From contig JBBELK010000573.1 of the NCBI GenBank assembly GCA_037783545.1, forward strand, positions 124,001 through 188,000: DNA of 64,000 nucleotides. Reading direction: 5' to 3'. The notes below the pieces were generated by a model. It had not been told where the DNA came from, made no database searches, and saw nothing but the letters and a program-made list of their open reading frames with translations. Position 1 is the first letter of the stretch. Every line of letters begins with the position of its first letter. This document shows positions 1 to 13,000 of this stretch, in pieces. The stretch is from Henricia sp. BOLD:AAB3569. Taxonomy: Eukaryota; Echinodermata; Asteroidea; Spinulosida; Echinasteridae. The position numbers and the translations under genes were made by a program.

Positions 1-2081
1 TTATGACAAGTGCGCAGTATAGAGAGTTTAGGGCATGCAAAATTTGAAGTTCGTCGGAACATTTTTCGACCTTCAAATTTGCCGACGTTTGGACCACACT
101 TTGACCAAATTGCCGAGCCAAACTGCGGTGCGTTAACGACAGTCCGAATGACTGAGCATGCGCACAACTCAGGAGTACCCCAAAGAGGTGTGTACAGACA
201 GCCACGGTTTGCGTGAGAGCAGTCAGGAAGCCTCAACCCAGTTTTTTCTAAACTTTGAAATTTCTCTGCCATTTCCCTGCGAAAGTCTGTCAATTTTTTA
301 TGACAAGTGCGCAATATAGAGAGTTTAGGGCATGCAAAATTTGAAGTTCGTCGGAACATTTTTCGACCTTCAAATTTGCCGACGTTTGGACCACACTTTG
401 ACCAAATTGCCGAGCCAAACTGCGGTGCGTTAACGACAGTCCGAATGACTGAGCATGCGCACAACTCAGGAGTACCCCAAAGAGGTGTGTACAGACAGCC
501 ACGGTTTGCGTGAGAGCAGTCAGGAAGCCTCAACCCAGTTTTTTCTAAACTTTGAAATTTCTCTGCCATTTCCCTGCGAAAGTCTGTCAATTTTTTATGA
601 CAAGTGCGCAATATAGAGAGTTTAGGGCATGCAAAATTTGAAGTTCGTCGGAACATTTTTCGACCTCCAAATTTGCCGACGTTTGGACCACACTTTGACC
701 AAATTGCCGAGCCAAACTGCGGTGCGTTAACGACAGTCCGAATGACTGAGCATGCGCATAACTCAGGAGTACCCCAAAGAGGTGTGTACAGACAGCCACG
801 GTTTGCGTGAGAGCAGTCAGGAAGCCTCAACCCAGTTTTTTCTAAACTTTGAAATTTCTCTGCCATTTCCCGGCGAAAGTCTGTCAATTTTTTATGACAA
901 GTGTGCAATATAGAGAGTTTAGGGCATGCAAAATTTGAAGTTCGTCGGAACATTTTTCGACCTCCAAATTTGCCGACGTTTGGACCACACTTTGACCAAA
1001 TTGCCGAGCCAAACTGCGGTGCCTTAACGACAGTCCGAATGACTAAGCATGCGCACAATTCAGGAGTACCCCAAAGAGGTGTGTACAGACAGCCACGGTT
1101 TGCGTGAGAGCAGTCAGGAAGCCTCAACCCAGTTTTTTCTAAACTTTGAAATTTCTCTGCCATTTCCCTGCGAAAGTCTGTCAATTTTTTATGACAAGTG
1201 CGCAATATAGAGAGTTTAGGGCATGCAAAATTTGAAGTTCGTCGGAACATTTTTCGACCTCCAAATTTGCCGACGTTTGGACCACACTTTGACCAAATTG
1301 CCGAGCCAAACTGCGGTGCGTTAACGACAGTCCGAATGACTGAGCATGCGCACAACTCAGGAGTACCCCAAAGAGGTGTGTACAGACAGCCACGGTTTGC
1401 GTGAGAGCAGTCAGGAAGCCTCAACCCAGTTTTTTCTAAACTTTGAAATTTCTCTGCCATTTCCCGGCGAAAGTCTGTCAATTTGTTATGACAAGTGCGC
1501 AATATAGAGAGTTTAGGGCATGCACAATTTGAAGTTCGTCGGAACATTTTTCGACCTCCAAATTTGCCGACGTTTGGACCACACTTTGACCAAATTGCCG
1601 AGCCAAACTGCGGTGCGTTAACGACAGTCCGAATGACTGAGCATGCGCACAACTCAGGAGTACCCCAAAGAGGTGTGTACAGACAGCCACGGTTTGCGTG
1701 AGAGCAGTCAGGAAGCCTCAACCCAGTTTTTTCTAAACTTTGAAATTTCTCTGCCATTTCCCGGCGAAAGTCTGTCAATTTTTTATGACAAGTGCGCAAT
1801 ATAGAGAGTTTAGGGCATGCAAAATTTGAAGTTCGTCGGAACATTTTTCGACCTCCAAATTTGCCGACGTTTGGACCACACTTTGACCAAATTGCCGAGC
1901 CAAACTGCGGTGCGTTAACGACAGTCCGAATGACTGAGCATGCGCACAACTCAGGAGTACCCCAAAGAGGTGTGTACAGACAGCCACGGTTTGCGTGAGA
2001 GCAGTCAGGAAGCCTCAACCCAGTTTTTTCTAAACTTTGAAATTTCTCTGCCATTTCCCGGCGAAAGTCTGTAAATTTTTT

Positions 2082-5000
2082 ATGACAAGTGCGCAATATA
2101 GAGAGTTTAGGGCATGCAAAATTTGAAGTTCGTCGGAACATTTTTCGACCTCCAAATTTGCCGACGTTTGGACCACACTTTGACCAAATTATGCCGAGCC
2201 AAACTGCGGTGCGTTAACGACAGTCCGAATGACTGAGCATGCGCACAACTCAGGAGTACCCCAATGAGGTGTGTACAGACAGCCACGGTTTGCGTGAGAG
2301 CAGTCAGGAAGCCTCAACCCAGTTTTTTCTAAACTTTGAAATTTCTCTGCCATTTCTTGGCGAAAGTCTGTCAATTGTTTATGACAAGTGCGCAATATAG
2401 AGAGTTTAGGGCATGCAAAATTTGAAGTTCGTCGGAACATTTTTCGACCTCCAAATTTGCCGACGTTTGGACCACACTTTGACCAAATTGCCGAGCCAAA
2501 CTGCGGTGCGTTAACGACAGTCCGAATGACTGAGCATGCGCACAACTCAGGAGTACCCCAAAGAGGTGTGTACAGACAGCCACGGTTTGCGTGAGAGCAG
2601 TCAGGAAGCCTCAACCCAGTTTTTTCTAAACTTTGAAATTTCTCTGCCATTTCCCGGCGAAAGTCTGTCAATTTTTTATGACAAGTGCGCAATATAGAGA
2701 GTTTAGGGCATGCAAAATTTGAAGTTCGTCGGAACATTTTTCGACCTCCAAATTTGCCGACGTTTGGACCACACTTTGACCAAATTGCCGAGCCAAACTG
2801 CGGTGCGTTAACGACAGTCCGAATGACTGAGCATGCGCACAACTCAGGAGTACCCCAAAGAGGTGTGTACAGACAGCCACGGTTTGCGCGAGAGCAGTCA
2901 GGAAGCCTCAACCCAGTTTTTTCTAAACTTTGAAATTTCTCTGCCATTTCCCGGCGAAAGTCTGTCAATTTTTTATGACAAGTGCGCAATATAGAGAGTT
3001 TAGGGCATGCAAAATTTGAAGTTCGTCGGAACATTTTTCGACCTCCAAATTTGCCGACGTTTGGACCACACTTTGACTAAATTGCCGAGCCAAACTGCGG
3101 TGCGTTAACGACAGTCCGAATGACTGAGCATGCGCACAACTCAGGAGTACCCCAAAGAGGTGTGTACAGACAGCCACGGTTTGCGTGAGAGCAGTCAGGA
3201 AGCCTCAACCCAGTTTTTTCTAAACTTTGAAATTTCTCTGCCATTTCCCGGCGAAAGTCTGTCAATTTTTTATGACAAGTGCGCAATATAGAGAGTTTAG
3301 GGCATGCAAAATTTGAAGTTCGTCGGAACATTTTTCGACCTCCAAATTTGCCGACGTTTGGACCACACTTTGACCAAATTGCCGAGCCAAACTGCGGTGC
3401 GTTAACGACAGTCCGAATGACTGAGCATGCGCACAACTCAGGAGTACCCCAAAGAGGTGTGTACAGACAGCCACGGTTTGCGTGAGAGCAGTCAGGAAGC
3501 CTCAACCCAGTTTTTTCTAAACTTTGAAATTTCTCTGCCATTTCCCTGCGAAAGTCTGTCAATTTTTTATGACAAGTGCGCAATATAGAGAGTTTAGGGC
3601 ATGCACAATTTGAAGTTCGTCGGAACATTTTTCGACCTCCAAATTTGCCGACGTTTGGACCACACTTTGACCAAATTGCCGAGCCAAACTGCGGTGCGTT
3701 AACGACAGTCCGAATGACTGAGCATGCGCACAACTCAGGAGTACCCCAAAGAGGTGTGTACAGACAGCCACGGTTTGCGTGAGAGCAGTCAGGAAGCCTC
3801 AACCCAGTTTTTTCTAAACTTTGAAATTTCTCTGCCATTTCCCGGCGAAAGTCTGTCAATTTTTTATGACAAGTGCGCAATATAGAGAGTTTAGGGCATG
3901 CAAAATTTGAAGTTCGTCGGAACATTTTTCGACCTCCAAATTTGCCGACGTTTGGACCACACTTTGACCAAATTGCCGAGCCAAACTGCGGTGCGTTAAC
4001 GACAGTCCGAATGACTGAGCATGCGCACAACTCAGGAGTACCCCAAAGAGGTGTGTACAGACAGCCACGGTTTGCGCGAGAGCAGTCAGGAAGCCTCAAC
4101 CCAGTTTTTTCTAAACTTTGAAATTTCTCTGCCATTTCCCGGCGAAAGTCTGTCAATTTTTTATGACAAGTGCGCAATATAGAGAGTTTAGGGCATGCAA
4201 CATTTGAAATTCGTCGGAACATTTTTCGACCTCCAAATTTGCCGACGTTTGGACCACACTTTGACCAAATTGCCGAGCCAAACTGCGGTGCGTTAACGAC
4301 AGTCCGAATGACTGAGCATGCGCACAACTCAGGAGTACCCCAAAGAGGTGTGTACAGACAGCCACGGTTTGCGTGAGAGCAGTCAGGAAGCCTCAACCCA
4401 GTTTTTTCTAAACTTTGAAATTTCTCTGCCATTTCCCGGCGAAAGTCTGTAAATTTTGTATGACAAGTGCGCAATATAGAGAGTTTAGGGCATGCAAAAT
4501 TTGAAGTTCGTCGGAACATTTTTCGACCTCCAAATTTGCCGACGTTTGGACCACACTTTGACCAAATTATGCCGAGCCAAACTGCGGTGCGTTAACGACA
4601 GTCCGAATGACTGAGCATGCGCACAACTCAGGAGTACCCCAATGAGGTGTGTACAGACAGCCACGGTTTGCGTGAGAGCAGTCAGGAAGCCTCAACCCAG
4701 TTTTTTCTAAACTTTGAAATTTCTCTGCCATTTCTTGGCGAAAGTCTGTCAATTGTTTATGACAAGTGCGCAATATAGAGAGTTTAGGGCATGCAAAATT
4801 TGAAGTTCGTCGGAACATTTTTCGACCTCCAAATTTGCCGACGTTTGGACCACACTTTGACCAAATTGCCGAGCCAAACTGCGGTGCGTTAACGACAGTC
4901 CGAATGACTGAGCATGCGCACAACTCAGGAGTACCCCAAAGAGGTGTGTACAGACAGCCACGGTTTGCGTGAGAGCAGTCAGGAAGCCTCAACCCAGTTT

Positions 5001-5564
5001 TTTCTAAACTTTGAAATTTCTCTGCCATTTCCCGGCGAAAGTCTGTCAATTTTTTATGACAAGTGCGCAATATAGAGAGTTTAGGGCATGCAAAATTTGA
5101 AGTTCGTCGGAACATTTTTCGACCTCCAAATTTGCCGACGTTTGGACCACACTTTGACCAAATTGCCGAGCCAAACTGCGGTGCGTTAACGACAGTCCGA
5201 ATGACTGAGCATGCGCACAACTCAGGAGTACCCCAAAGAGGTGTGTACAGACAGCCACGGTTTGCGCGAGAGCAGTCAGGAAGCCTCAACCCAGTTTTTT
5301 CTAAACTTTGAAATTTCTCTGCCATTTCCCGGCGAAAGTCTGTCAATTTTTTATGACAAGTGCGCAATATAGAGAGTTTAGGGCATGCAAAATTTGAAGT
5401 TCGTCGGAACATTTTTCGACCTCCAAATTTGCCGACGTTTGGACCACACTTTGACTAAATTGCCGAGCCAAACTGCGGTGCGTTAACGACAGTCCGAATG
5501 ACTGAGCATGCGCACAACTCAGGAGTACCCCAAAGAGGTGTGTACAGACAGCCACGGTTTGCGC
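2082..5564 (+). repeat. Eight-monomer higher-order repeat, 2378-bp period
   Basis: The stretch from about 2082 to 3186 recurs at 4460-5564 (offset 2378 bp, eight monomers plus 2 bp). The shared rare marks are an 'at' insertion (2191 and 4569), 'ccccaatgaggt', 'tttcttggcg', 'caattgttt' and, one monomer on, 'gactaaatt'. The same marker monomer appears again at 9621 and 11405. The combination of five private variants in the same order shows common descent by block duplication. Confidence 0.88.
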
Positions 5565-7832
5565 GAGAGCAGTCAGGAAGCCTCAACCCATTTTTTTCTA
5601 AACTTTGAAATTTCTCTGCCATTTCCCGGCGAAAGTCTGTCAATTTTTTATGACAAGTGCGCAATATAGAGAGTTTAGGGCATGCAAAATTTGAAGTTCG
5701 TCGGAACATTTTTCGACCTCCAAATTTGCCGACGTTTGGACCACACTTTGACCAAATTGCCGAGCCAAACTGCGGTGCGTTAACGACAGTCCGAATGACT
5801 GAGCATGCGCACAACTCAGGAGTACCCCAAAGAGGTGTGTACAGACAGCCACGGTTTGCGCGAGAGCAGTCAGGAAGCCTCAACCCAGTTTTTTCTAAAC
5901 TTTGAAATTTCTCTGCCATTTCCCGGCGAAAGTCTGTCAATTTTTTATGACAAGTGCGCAATATAGAGAGTTTAGGGCATGCAAAATTTGAAGTTCGTCG
6001 GAACATTTTTCGACCTCCAAATTTGCCGACGTTTGGACCACACTTTGACCAAATTGCCGAGCCAAACTGCGGTGCGTTAACGACAGTCCGAATGACTGAG
6101 CATGCGCACAACTCAGGAGTACCCCAAAGAGGTGTGTACAGACAGCCACGGTTTGCGCGAGAGCAGTCAGGAAGCCTCAACCCAGTTTTTTCTAAACTTT
6201 GAAATTTCTCTGCCATTTCCCGGCGAAAGTCTGTCAATTTTTTATGACAAGTGCGCAATATAGAGAGTTTAGGGCATGCAAAATTTGAAGTTCGTCGGAA
6301 CATTTTTCGACCTCCAAATTTGCCGACGTTTGGACCACACTTTGACCAAATTGCCGAGCCAAACTGCGGTGCGTTAACGACAGTCCGAATGACTGAGCAT
6401 GCGCACAACTCAGGAGTACCCCCAAAGAGGTGTGTACAGACAGCCACGGTTTGCGCGAGAGCAGTCAGGAAGCCTCAACCCAGTTTTTTCTAAACTTTGA
6501 AATTTCTCTGCCATTTCCCGGCGAAAGTCTGTCAATTTTTTATGACAAGTGCGCAATATAGAGAGTTTAGGGCATGCAAAATTTGAAGTTCGTCGAAAAT
6601 TTTTCGACCTCCAAGTTTGCCGACGTTTGGACCACACTTTGACCAAATTGCCGAGCCAAACTGCGGTGCGTTAACGACAGTCCGAATGACTGAGCATGCG
6701 CACAACTCAGGAGTACCCCAAAGAGGTGTGTACAGACAGCCACGGTTTGCGTGAGAGCAGTCAGGAAGCCTCAACCCAGTTTTTTCTAAACTTTGAAATT
6801 TCTCTGCCATTTCCCGGCGAAAGTCTGTCAATTTGTTATGACAAGTGCGCAATATAGAGAGTTTAGGGCATGCAAAATGTGAAGTTCGTCGGAACATTTT
6901 TCGACCTCCAAATTTGCCGACGTTTGGACCACACTTTGACCAAATTGCCGAGCCAAACTGCGGTGCGTTAACGACAGTCCGAATGACTGAGCATGCGCAC
7001 AACTCAGGAGTACCCCAAAGAGGTGTGTACAGGCAGCCACGGTTTGCGCGAGAGCAGTCAGGAAGCCTCAACCCAGTTTTTTCTAAACTTTGAAATTTCT
7101 CTGCCATTTCCCGGCGAAAGTCTGTCAATTTTTTATGACAAGTGCGCAATATAGAGAGTTTAGGGCATGCAAAATTTGAAGTTCGTCGGAACATTTTTCG
7201 ACCTCCAAATTTGCCGACGTTTGGACCACACTTTGACCAAATTGCCGAGCCAAACTGCGGTGCGTTAACGACAGTCCGAATGACTGAGCATGCGCACAAC
7301 TCAGGAGTACCCCCAAAGAGGTGTGTACAGACAGCCACGGTTTGCGCGAGAGCAGTCAGGAAGCCTCAACCCAGTTTTTTCTAAACTTTGAAATTTCTCT
7401 GCCATTTCCCGGCGAAAGTCTGTCATTTTTTTATGACAAGTGCGCAATATAGAGAGTTTAGGGCATGCAAAATTTGAAGTTCGTCGGAACATTTTTCGAC
7501 CTCCAAGTTTGCCGACGTTTGGACCACACTTTGACCAAATTGCCGAGCCAAACTGCGGTGCGTTAACGACAGTCCGAATGACTGAGCATGCGCACAACTC
7601 AGGAGTACCCCAAAGAGGTGTGTACAGGCAGCCACGGTTTGCGCGAGAGCAGTCAGGAAGCCTCAACCCAGTTTTTTCTAAACTTTGAAATTTCTCTGCC
7701 ATTTCACGGCGAAAGTCTGTCAATTTTTTATGACAAGTGCGCAATATAGAGAGTTTAGGGCATGCAAAATTTGAAGTTCGTCGGAACATTTTTCGACCTC
7801 CAAATTTGCCGACGTTTGGACCACACTTTGAC
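3188..7832 (+). repeat. 4.6-kb duplicated satellite block, copy 1 (partner 10024-14668)
   Basis: Every landmark and every translated frame in this block reappears 6836 bp downstream (23 monomers plus 5 bp). This includes the rare 'cgtcgaaaatttttcg' deletion at 6591 (13427 in the partner), the extra C in 'gtaccccc' at two places, and 'gtcattttttt' near 7423. The copies part on the left at the gtg/gcg site near 3186 and 10022, and on the right at the actaaa/accaaa site near 7833 and 14669. I found no difference between them in what I compared. Confidence 0.88.
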
Positions 7833-8239
7833 TAAATTGCCGAGCCAAACTGCGGTGCGTTAACGACAGTCCGAATGACTGAGCATGCGCACAACTCAGG
7901 AGTACCCCAAAGAGGTGTGTACAGACAGCCACGGTTTGCGCGAGAGCAGTCAGGAAGCCTCAACCCATTTTTTTCTAAACTTTGAAATTTCTCTGCCATT
8001 TCCCGGCGAAAGTCTGTCAATTTTTTATGACAAGTGCGCAATATAGAGAGTTTAGGGCATGCAAAATTTGAAGTTCGTCGGAACATTTTTCGACCTCCAA
8101 ATTTGCCGACGTTTGGACCACACTTTGACCAAATTGCCGAGCCAAACTGCGGTGCGTTAACGACAGTCCGAATGACTGAGCATGCGCACAACTCAGGAGT
8201 ACCCCAAAGAGGTGTGTACAGACAGCCACGGTTTGCGCG

Positions 8240-10021
8240 AGAGCAGTCAGGAAGCCTCAACCCAGTTTTTTCTAAACTTTGAAATTTCTCTGCCATTTCC
8301 CGGCGAAAGTCTGTCAATTTTTTATGACAAGTGCGCAATATAGAGAGTTTAGGGCATGCAAAATTTGAAGTTCGTCGGAACATTTTTCGACCTCCAAATT
8401 TGCCGACGTTTGGACCACACTTTGACCAAATTGCCGAGCCAAACTGCGGTGCGTTAACGACAGTCCGAATGACTGAGCATGCGCACAACTCAGGAGTACC
8501 CCAAAGAGGTGTGTACAGACAGCCACGGTTTGCGTGAGAGCAGTCAGGAAGCCTCAACCCAGTTTTTTCTAAACTTTGAAATTTCTCTGCCATTTCCCTG
8601 CGAAAGTCTGTCAATTTTTTATGACAAGTGCGCAATATAGAGAGTTTAGGGCATGCACAATTTGAAGTTCGTCGGAACATTTTTCGACCTCCAAATTTGC
8701 CGACGTTTGGACCACACTTTGACCAAATTGCCGAGCCAAACTGCGGTGCGTTAACGACAGTCCGAATGACTGAGCATGCGCACAACTCAGGAGTACCCCA
8801 AAGAGGTGTGTACAGACAGCCACGGTTTGCGTGAGAGCAGTCAGGAAGCCTCAACCCAGTTTTTTCTAAACTTTGAAATTTCTCTGCCATTTCCCGGCGA
8901 AAGTCTGTCAATTTTTTATGACAAGTGCGCAATATAGAGAGTTTAGGGCATGCAAAATTTGAAGTTCGTCGGAACATTTTTCGACCTCCAAATTTGCCGA
9001 CGTTTGGACCACACTTTGACCAAATTGCCGAGCCAAACTGCGGTGCGTTAACGACAGTCCGAATGACTGAGCATGCGCACAACTCAGGAGTACCCCAAAG
9101 AGGTGTGTACAGACAGCCACGGTTTGCGCGAGAGCAGTCAGGAAGCCTCAACCCAGTTTTTTCTAAACTTTGAAATTTCTCTGCCATTTCCCGGCGAAAG
9201 TCTGTCAATTTTTTATGACAAGTGCGCAATATAGAGAGTTTAGGGCATGCAACATTTGAAATTCGTCGGAACATTTTTCGACCTCCAAATTTGCCGACGT
9301 TTGGACCACACTTTGACCAAATTGCCGAGCCAAACTGCGGTGCGTTAACGACAGTCCGAATGACTGAGCATGCGCACAACTCAGGAGTACCCCAAAGAGG
9401 TGTGTACAGACAGCCACGGTTTGCGTGAGAGCAGTCAGGAAGCCTCAACCCAGTTTTTTCTAAACTTTGAAATTTCTCTGCCATTTCCCGGCGAAAGTCT
9501 GTAAATTTTGTATGACAAGTGCGCAATATAGAGAGTTTAGGGCATGCAAAATTTGAAGTTCGTCGGAACATTTTTCGACCTCCAAATTTGCCGACGTTTG
9601 GACCACACTTTGACCAAATTATGCCGAGCCAAACTGCGGTGCGTTAACGACAGTCCGAATGACTGAGCATGCGCACAACTCAGGAGTACCCCAATGAGGT
9701 GTGTACAGACAGCCACGGTTTGCGTGAGAGCAGTCAGGAAGCCTCAACCCAGTTTTTTCTAAACTTTGAAATTTCTCTGCCATTTCTTGGCGAAAGTCTG
9801 TCAATTGTTTATGACAAGTGCGCAATATAGAGAGTTTAGGGCATGCAAAATTTGAAGTTCGTCGGAACATTTTTCGACCTCCAAATTTGCCGACGTTTGG
9901 ACCACACTTTGACCAAATTGCCGAGCCAAACTGCGGTGCGTTAACGACAGTCCGAATGACTGAGCATGCGCACAACTCAGGAGTACCCCAAAGAGGTGTG
10001 TACAGACAGCCACGGTTTGCG
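8240..10021 (+). repeat. 1.8-kb satellite block repeated from 3188-4969
   Basis: Six monomers here match 3188-4969 at a 5052-bp offset, including 'gcacaatttg', 'gcaacatttgaaattcg', 'gtaaattttgtatg' and the 'at' insertion at 9621. On the right the copies part at the gtg/gcg site (4970 and 10022). With the 6836-bp duplicate, this makes three copies of the stretch within about 8 kb. Confidence 0.82.
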
Positions 10022-10023
10022 CG

Positions 10024-13000
10024 AGAGCAGTCAGGAAGCCTCAACCCAGTTTTTTCTAAACTTTGAAATTTCTCTGCCATTTCCCGGCGAAAGTCTGTCA
10101 ATTTTTTATGACAAGTGCGCAATATAGAGAGTTTAGGGCATGCAAAATTTGAAGTTCGTCGGAACATTTTTCGACCTCCAAATTTGCCGACGTTTGGACC
10201 ACACTTTGACCAAATTGCCGAGCCAAACTGCGGTGCGTTAACGACAGTCCGAATGACTGAGCATGCGCACAACTCAGGAGTACCCCAAAGAGGTGTGTAC
10301 AGACAGCCACGGTTTGCGTGAGAGCAGTCAGGAAGCCTCAACCCAGTTTTTTCTAAACTTTGAAATTTCTCTGCCATTTCCCTGCGAAAGTCTGTCAATT
10401 TTTTATGACAAGTGCGCAATATAGAGAGTTTAGGGCATGCACAATTTGAAGTTCGTCGGAACATTTTTCGACCTCCAAATTTGCCGACGTTTGGACCACA
10501 CTTTGACCAAATTGCCGAGCCAAACTGCGGTGCGTTAACGACAGTCCGAATGACTGAGCATGCGCACAACTCAGGAGTACCCCAAAGAGGTGTGTACAGA
10601 CAGCCACGGTTTGCGTGAGAGCAGTCAGGAAGCCTCAACCCAGTTTTTTCTAAACTTTGAAATTTCTCTGCCATTTCCCGGCGAAAGTCTGTCAATTTTT
10701 TATGACAAGTGCGCAATATAGAGAGTTTAGGGCATGCAAAATTTGAAGTTCGTCGGAACATTTTTCGACCTCCAAATTTGCCGACGTTTGGACCACACTT
10801 TGACCAAATTGCCGAGCCAAACTGCGGTGCGTTAACGACAGTCCGAATGACTGAGCATGCGCACAACTCAGGAGTACCCCAAAGAGGTGTGTACAGACAG
10901 CCACGGTTTGCGCGAGAGCAGTCAGGAAGCCTCAACCCAGTTTTTTCTAAACTTTGAAATTTCTCTGCCATTTCCCGGCGAAAGTCTGTCAATTTTTTAT
11001 GACAAGTGCGCAATATAGAGAGTTTAGGGCATGCAACATTTGAAATTCGTCGGAACATTTTTCGACCTCCAAATTTGCCGACGTTTGGACCACACTTTGA
11101 CCAAATTGCCGAGCCAAACTGCGGTGCGTTAACGACAGTCCGAATGACTGAGCATGCGCACAACTCAGGAGTACCCCAAAGAGGTGTGTACAGACAGCCA
11201 CGGTTTGCGTGAGAGCAGTCAGGAAGCCTCAACCCAGTTTTTTCTAAACTTTGAAATTTCTCTGCCATTTCCCGGCGAAAGTCTGTAAATTTTGTATGAC
11301 AAGTGCGCAATATAGAGAGTTTAGGGCATGCAAAATTTGAAGTTCGTCGGAACATTTTTCGACCTCCAAATTTGCCGACGTTTGGACCACACTTTGACCA
11401 AATTATGCCGAGCCAAACTGCGGTGCGTTAACGACAGTCCGAATGACTGAGCATGCGCACAACTCAGGAGTACCCCAATGAGGTGTGTACAGACAGCCAC
11501 GGTTTGCGTGAGAGCAGTCAGGAAGCCTCAACCCAGTTTTTTCTAAACTTTGAAATTTCTCTGCCATTTCTTGGCGAAAGTCTGTCAATTGTTTATGACA
11601 AGTGCGCAATATAGAGAGTTTAGGGCATGCAAAATTTGAAGTTCGTCGGAACATTTTTCGACCTCCAAATTTGCCGACGTTTGGACCACACTTTGACCAA
11701 ATTGCCGAGCCAAACTGCGGTGCGTTAACGACAGTCCGAATGACTGAGCATGCGCACAACTCAGGAGTACCCCAAAGAGGTGTGTACAGACAGCCACGGT
11801 TTGCGTGAGAGCAGTCAGGAAGCCTCAACCCAGTTTTTTCTAAACTTTGAAATTTCTCTGCCATTTCCCGGCGAAAGTCTGTCAATTTTTTATGACAAGT
11901 GCGCAATATAGAGAGTTTAGGGCATGCAAAATTTGAAGTTCGTCGGAACATTTTTCGACCTCCAAATTTGCCGACGTTTGGACCACACTTTGACCAAATT
12001 GCCGAGCCAAACTGCGGTGCGTTAACGACAGTCCGAATGACTGAGCATGCGCACAACTCAGGAGTACCCCAAAGAGGTGTGTACAGACAGCCACGGTTTG
12101 CGCGAGAGCAGTCAGGAAGCCTCAACCCAGTTTTTTCTAAACTTTGAAATTTCTCTGCCATTTCCCGGCGAAAGTCTGTCAATTTTTTATGACAAGTGCG
12201 CAATATAGAGAGTTTAGGGCATGCAAAATTTGAAGTTCGTCGGAACATTTTTCGACCTCCAAATTTGCCGACGTTTGGACCACACTTTGACTAAATTGCC
12301 GAGCCAAACTGCGGTGCGTTAACGACAGTCCGAATGACTGAGCATGCGCACAACTCAGGAGTACCCCAAAGAGGTGTGTACAGACAGCCACGGTTTGCGC
12401 GAGAGCAGTCAGGAAGCCTCAACCCATTTTTTTCTAAACTTTGAAATTTCTCTGCCATTTCCCGGCGAAAGTCTGTCAATTTTTTATGACAAGTGCGCAA
12501 TATAGAGAGTTTAGGGCATGCAAAATTTGAAGTTCGTCGGAACATTTTTCGACCTCCAAATTTGCCGACGTTTGGACCACACTTTGACCAAATTGCCGAG
12601 CCAAACTGCGGTGCGTTAACGACAGTCCGAATGACTGAGCATGCGCACAACTCAGGAGTACCCCAAAGAGGTGTGTACAGACAGCCACGGTTTGCGCGAG
12701 AGCAGTCAGGAAGCCTCAACCCAGTTTTTTCTAAACTTTGAAATTTCTCTGCCATTTCCCGGCGAAAGTCTGTCAATTTTTTATGACAAGTGCGCAATAT
12801 AGAGAGTTTAGGGCATGCAAAATTTGAAGTTCGTCGGAACATTTTTCGACCTCCAAATTTGCCGACGTTTGGACCACACTTTGACCAAATTGCCGAGCCA
12901 AACTGCGGTGCGTTAACGACAGTCCGAATGACTGAGCATGCGCACAACTCAGGAGTACCCCAAAGAGGTGTGTACAGACAGCCACGGTTTGCGCGAGAGC

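Noticed and set aside
10..216. 68-codon plus-strand and 70-codon minus-strand frames repeated in nearly every monomer
   Set aside because: They are the same frames repeated with each 297-bp unit, overlap each other on opposite strands, match no family I know and vary as neutral sequence.
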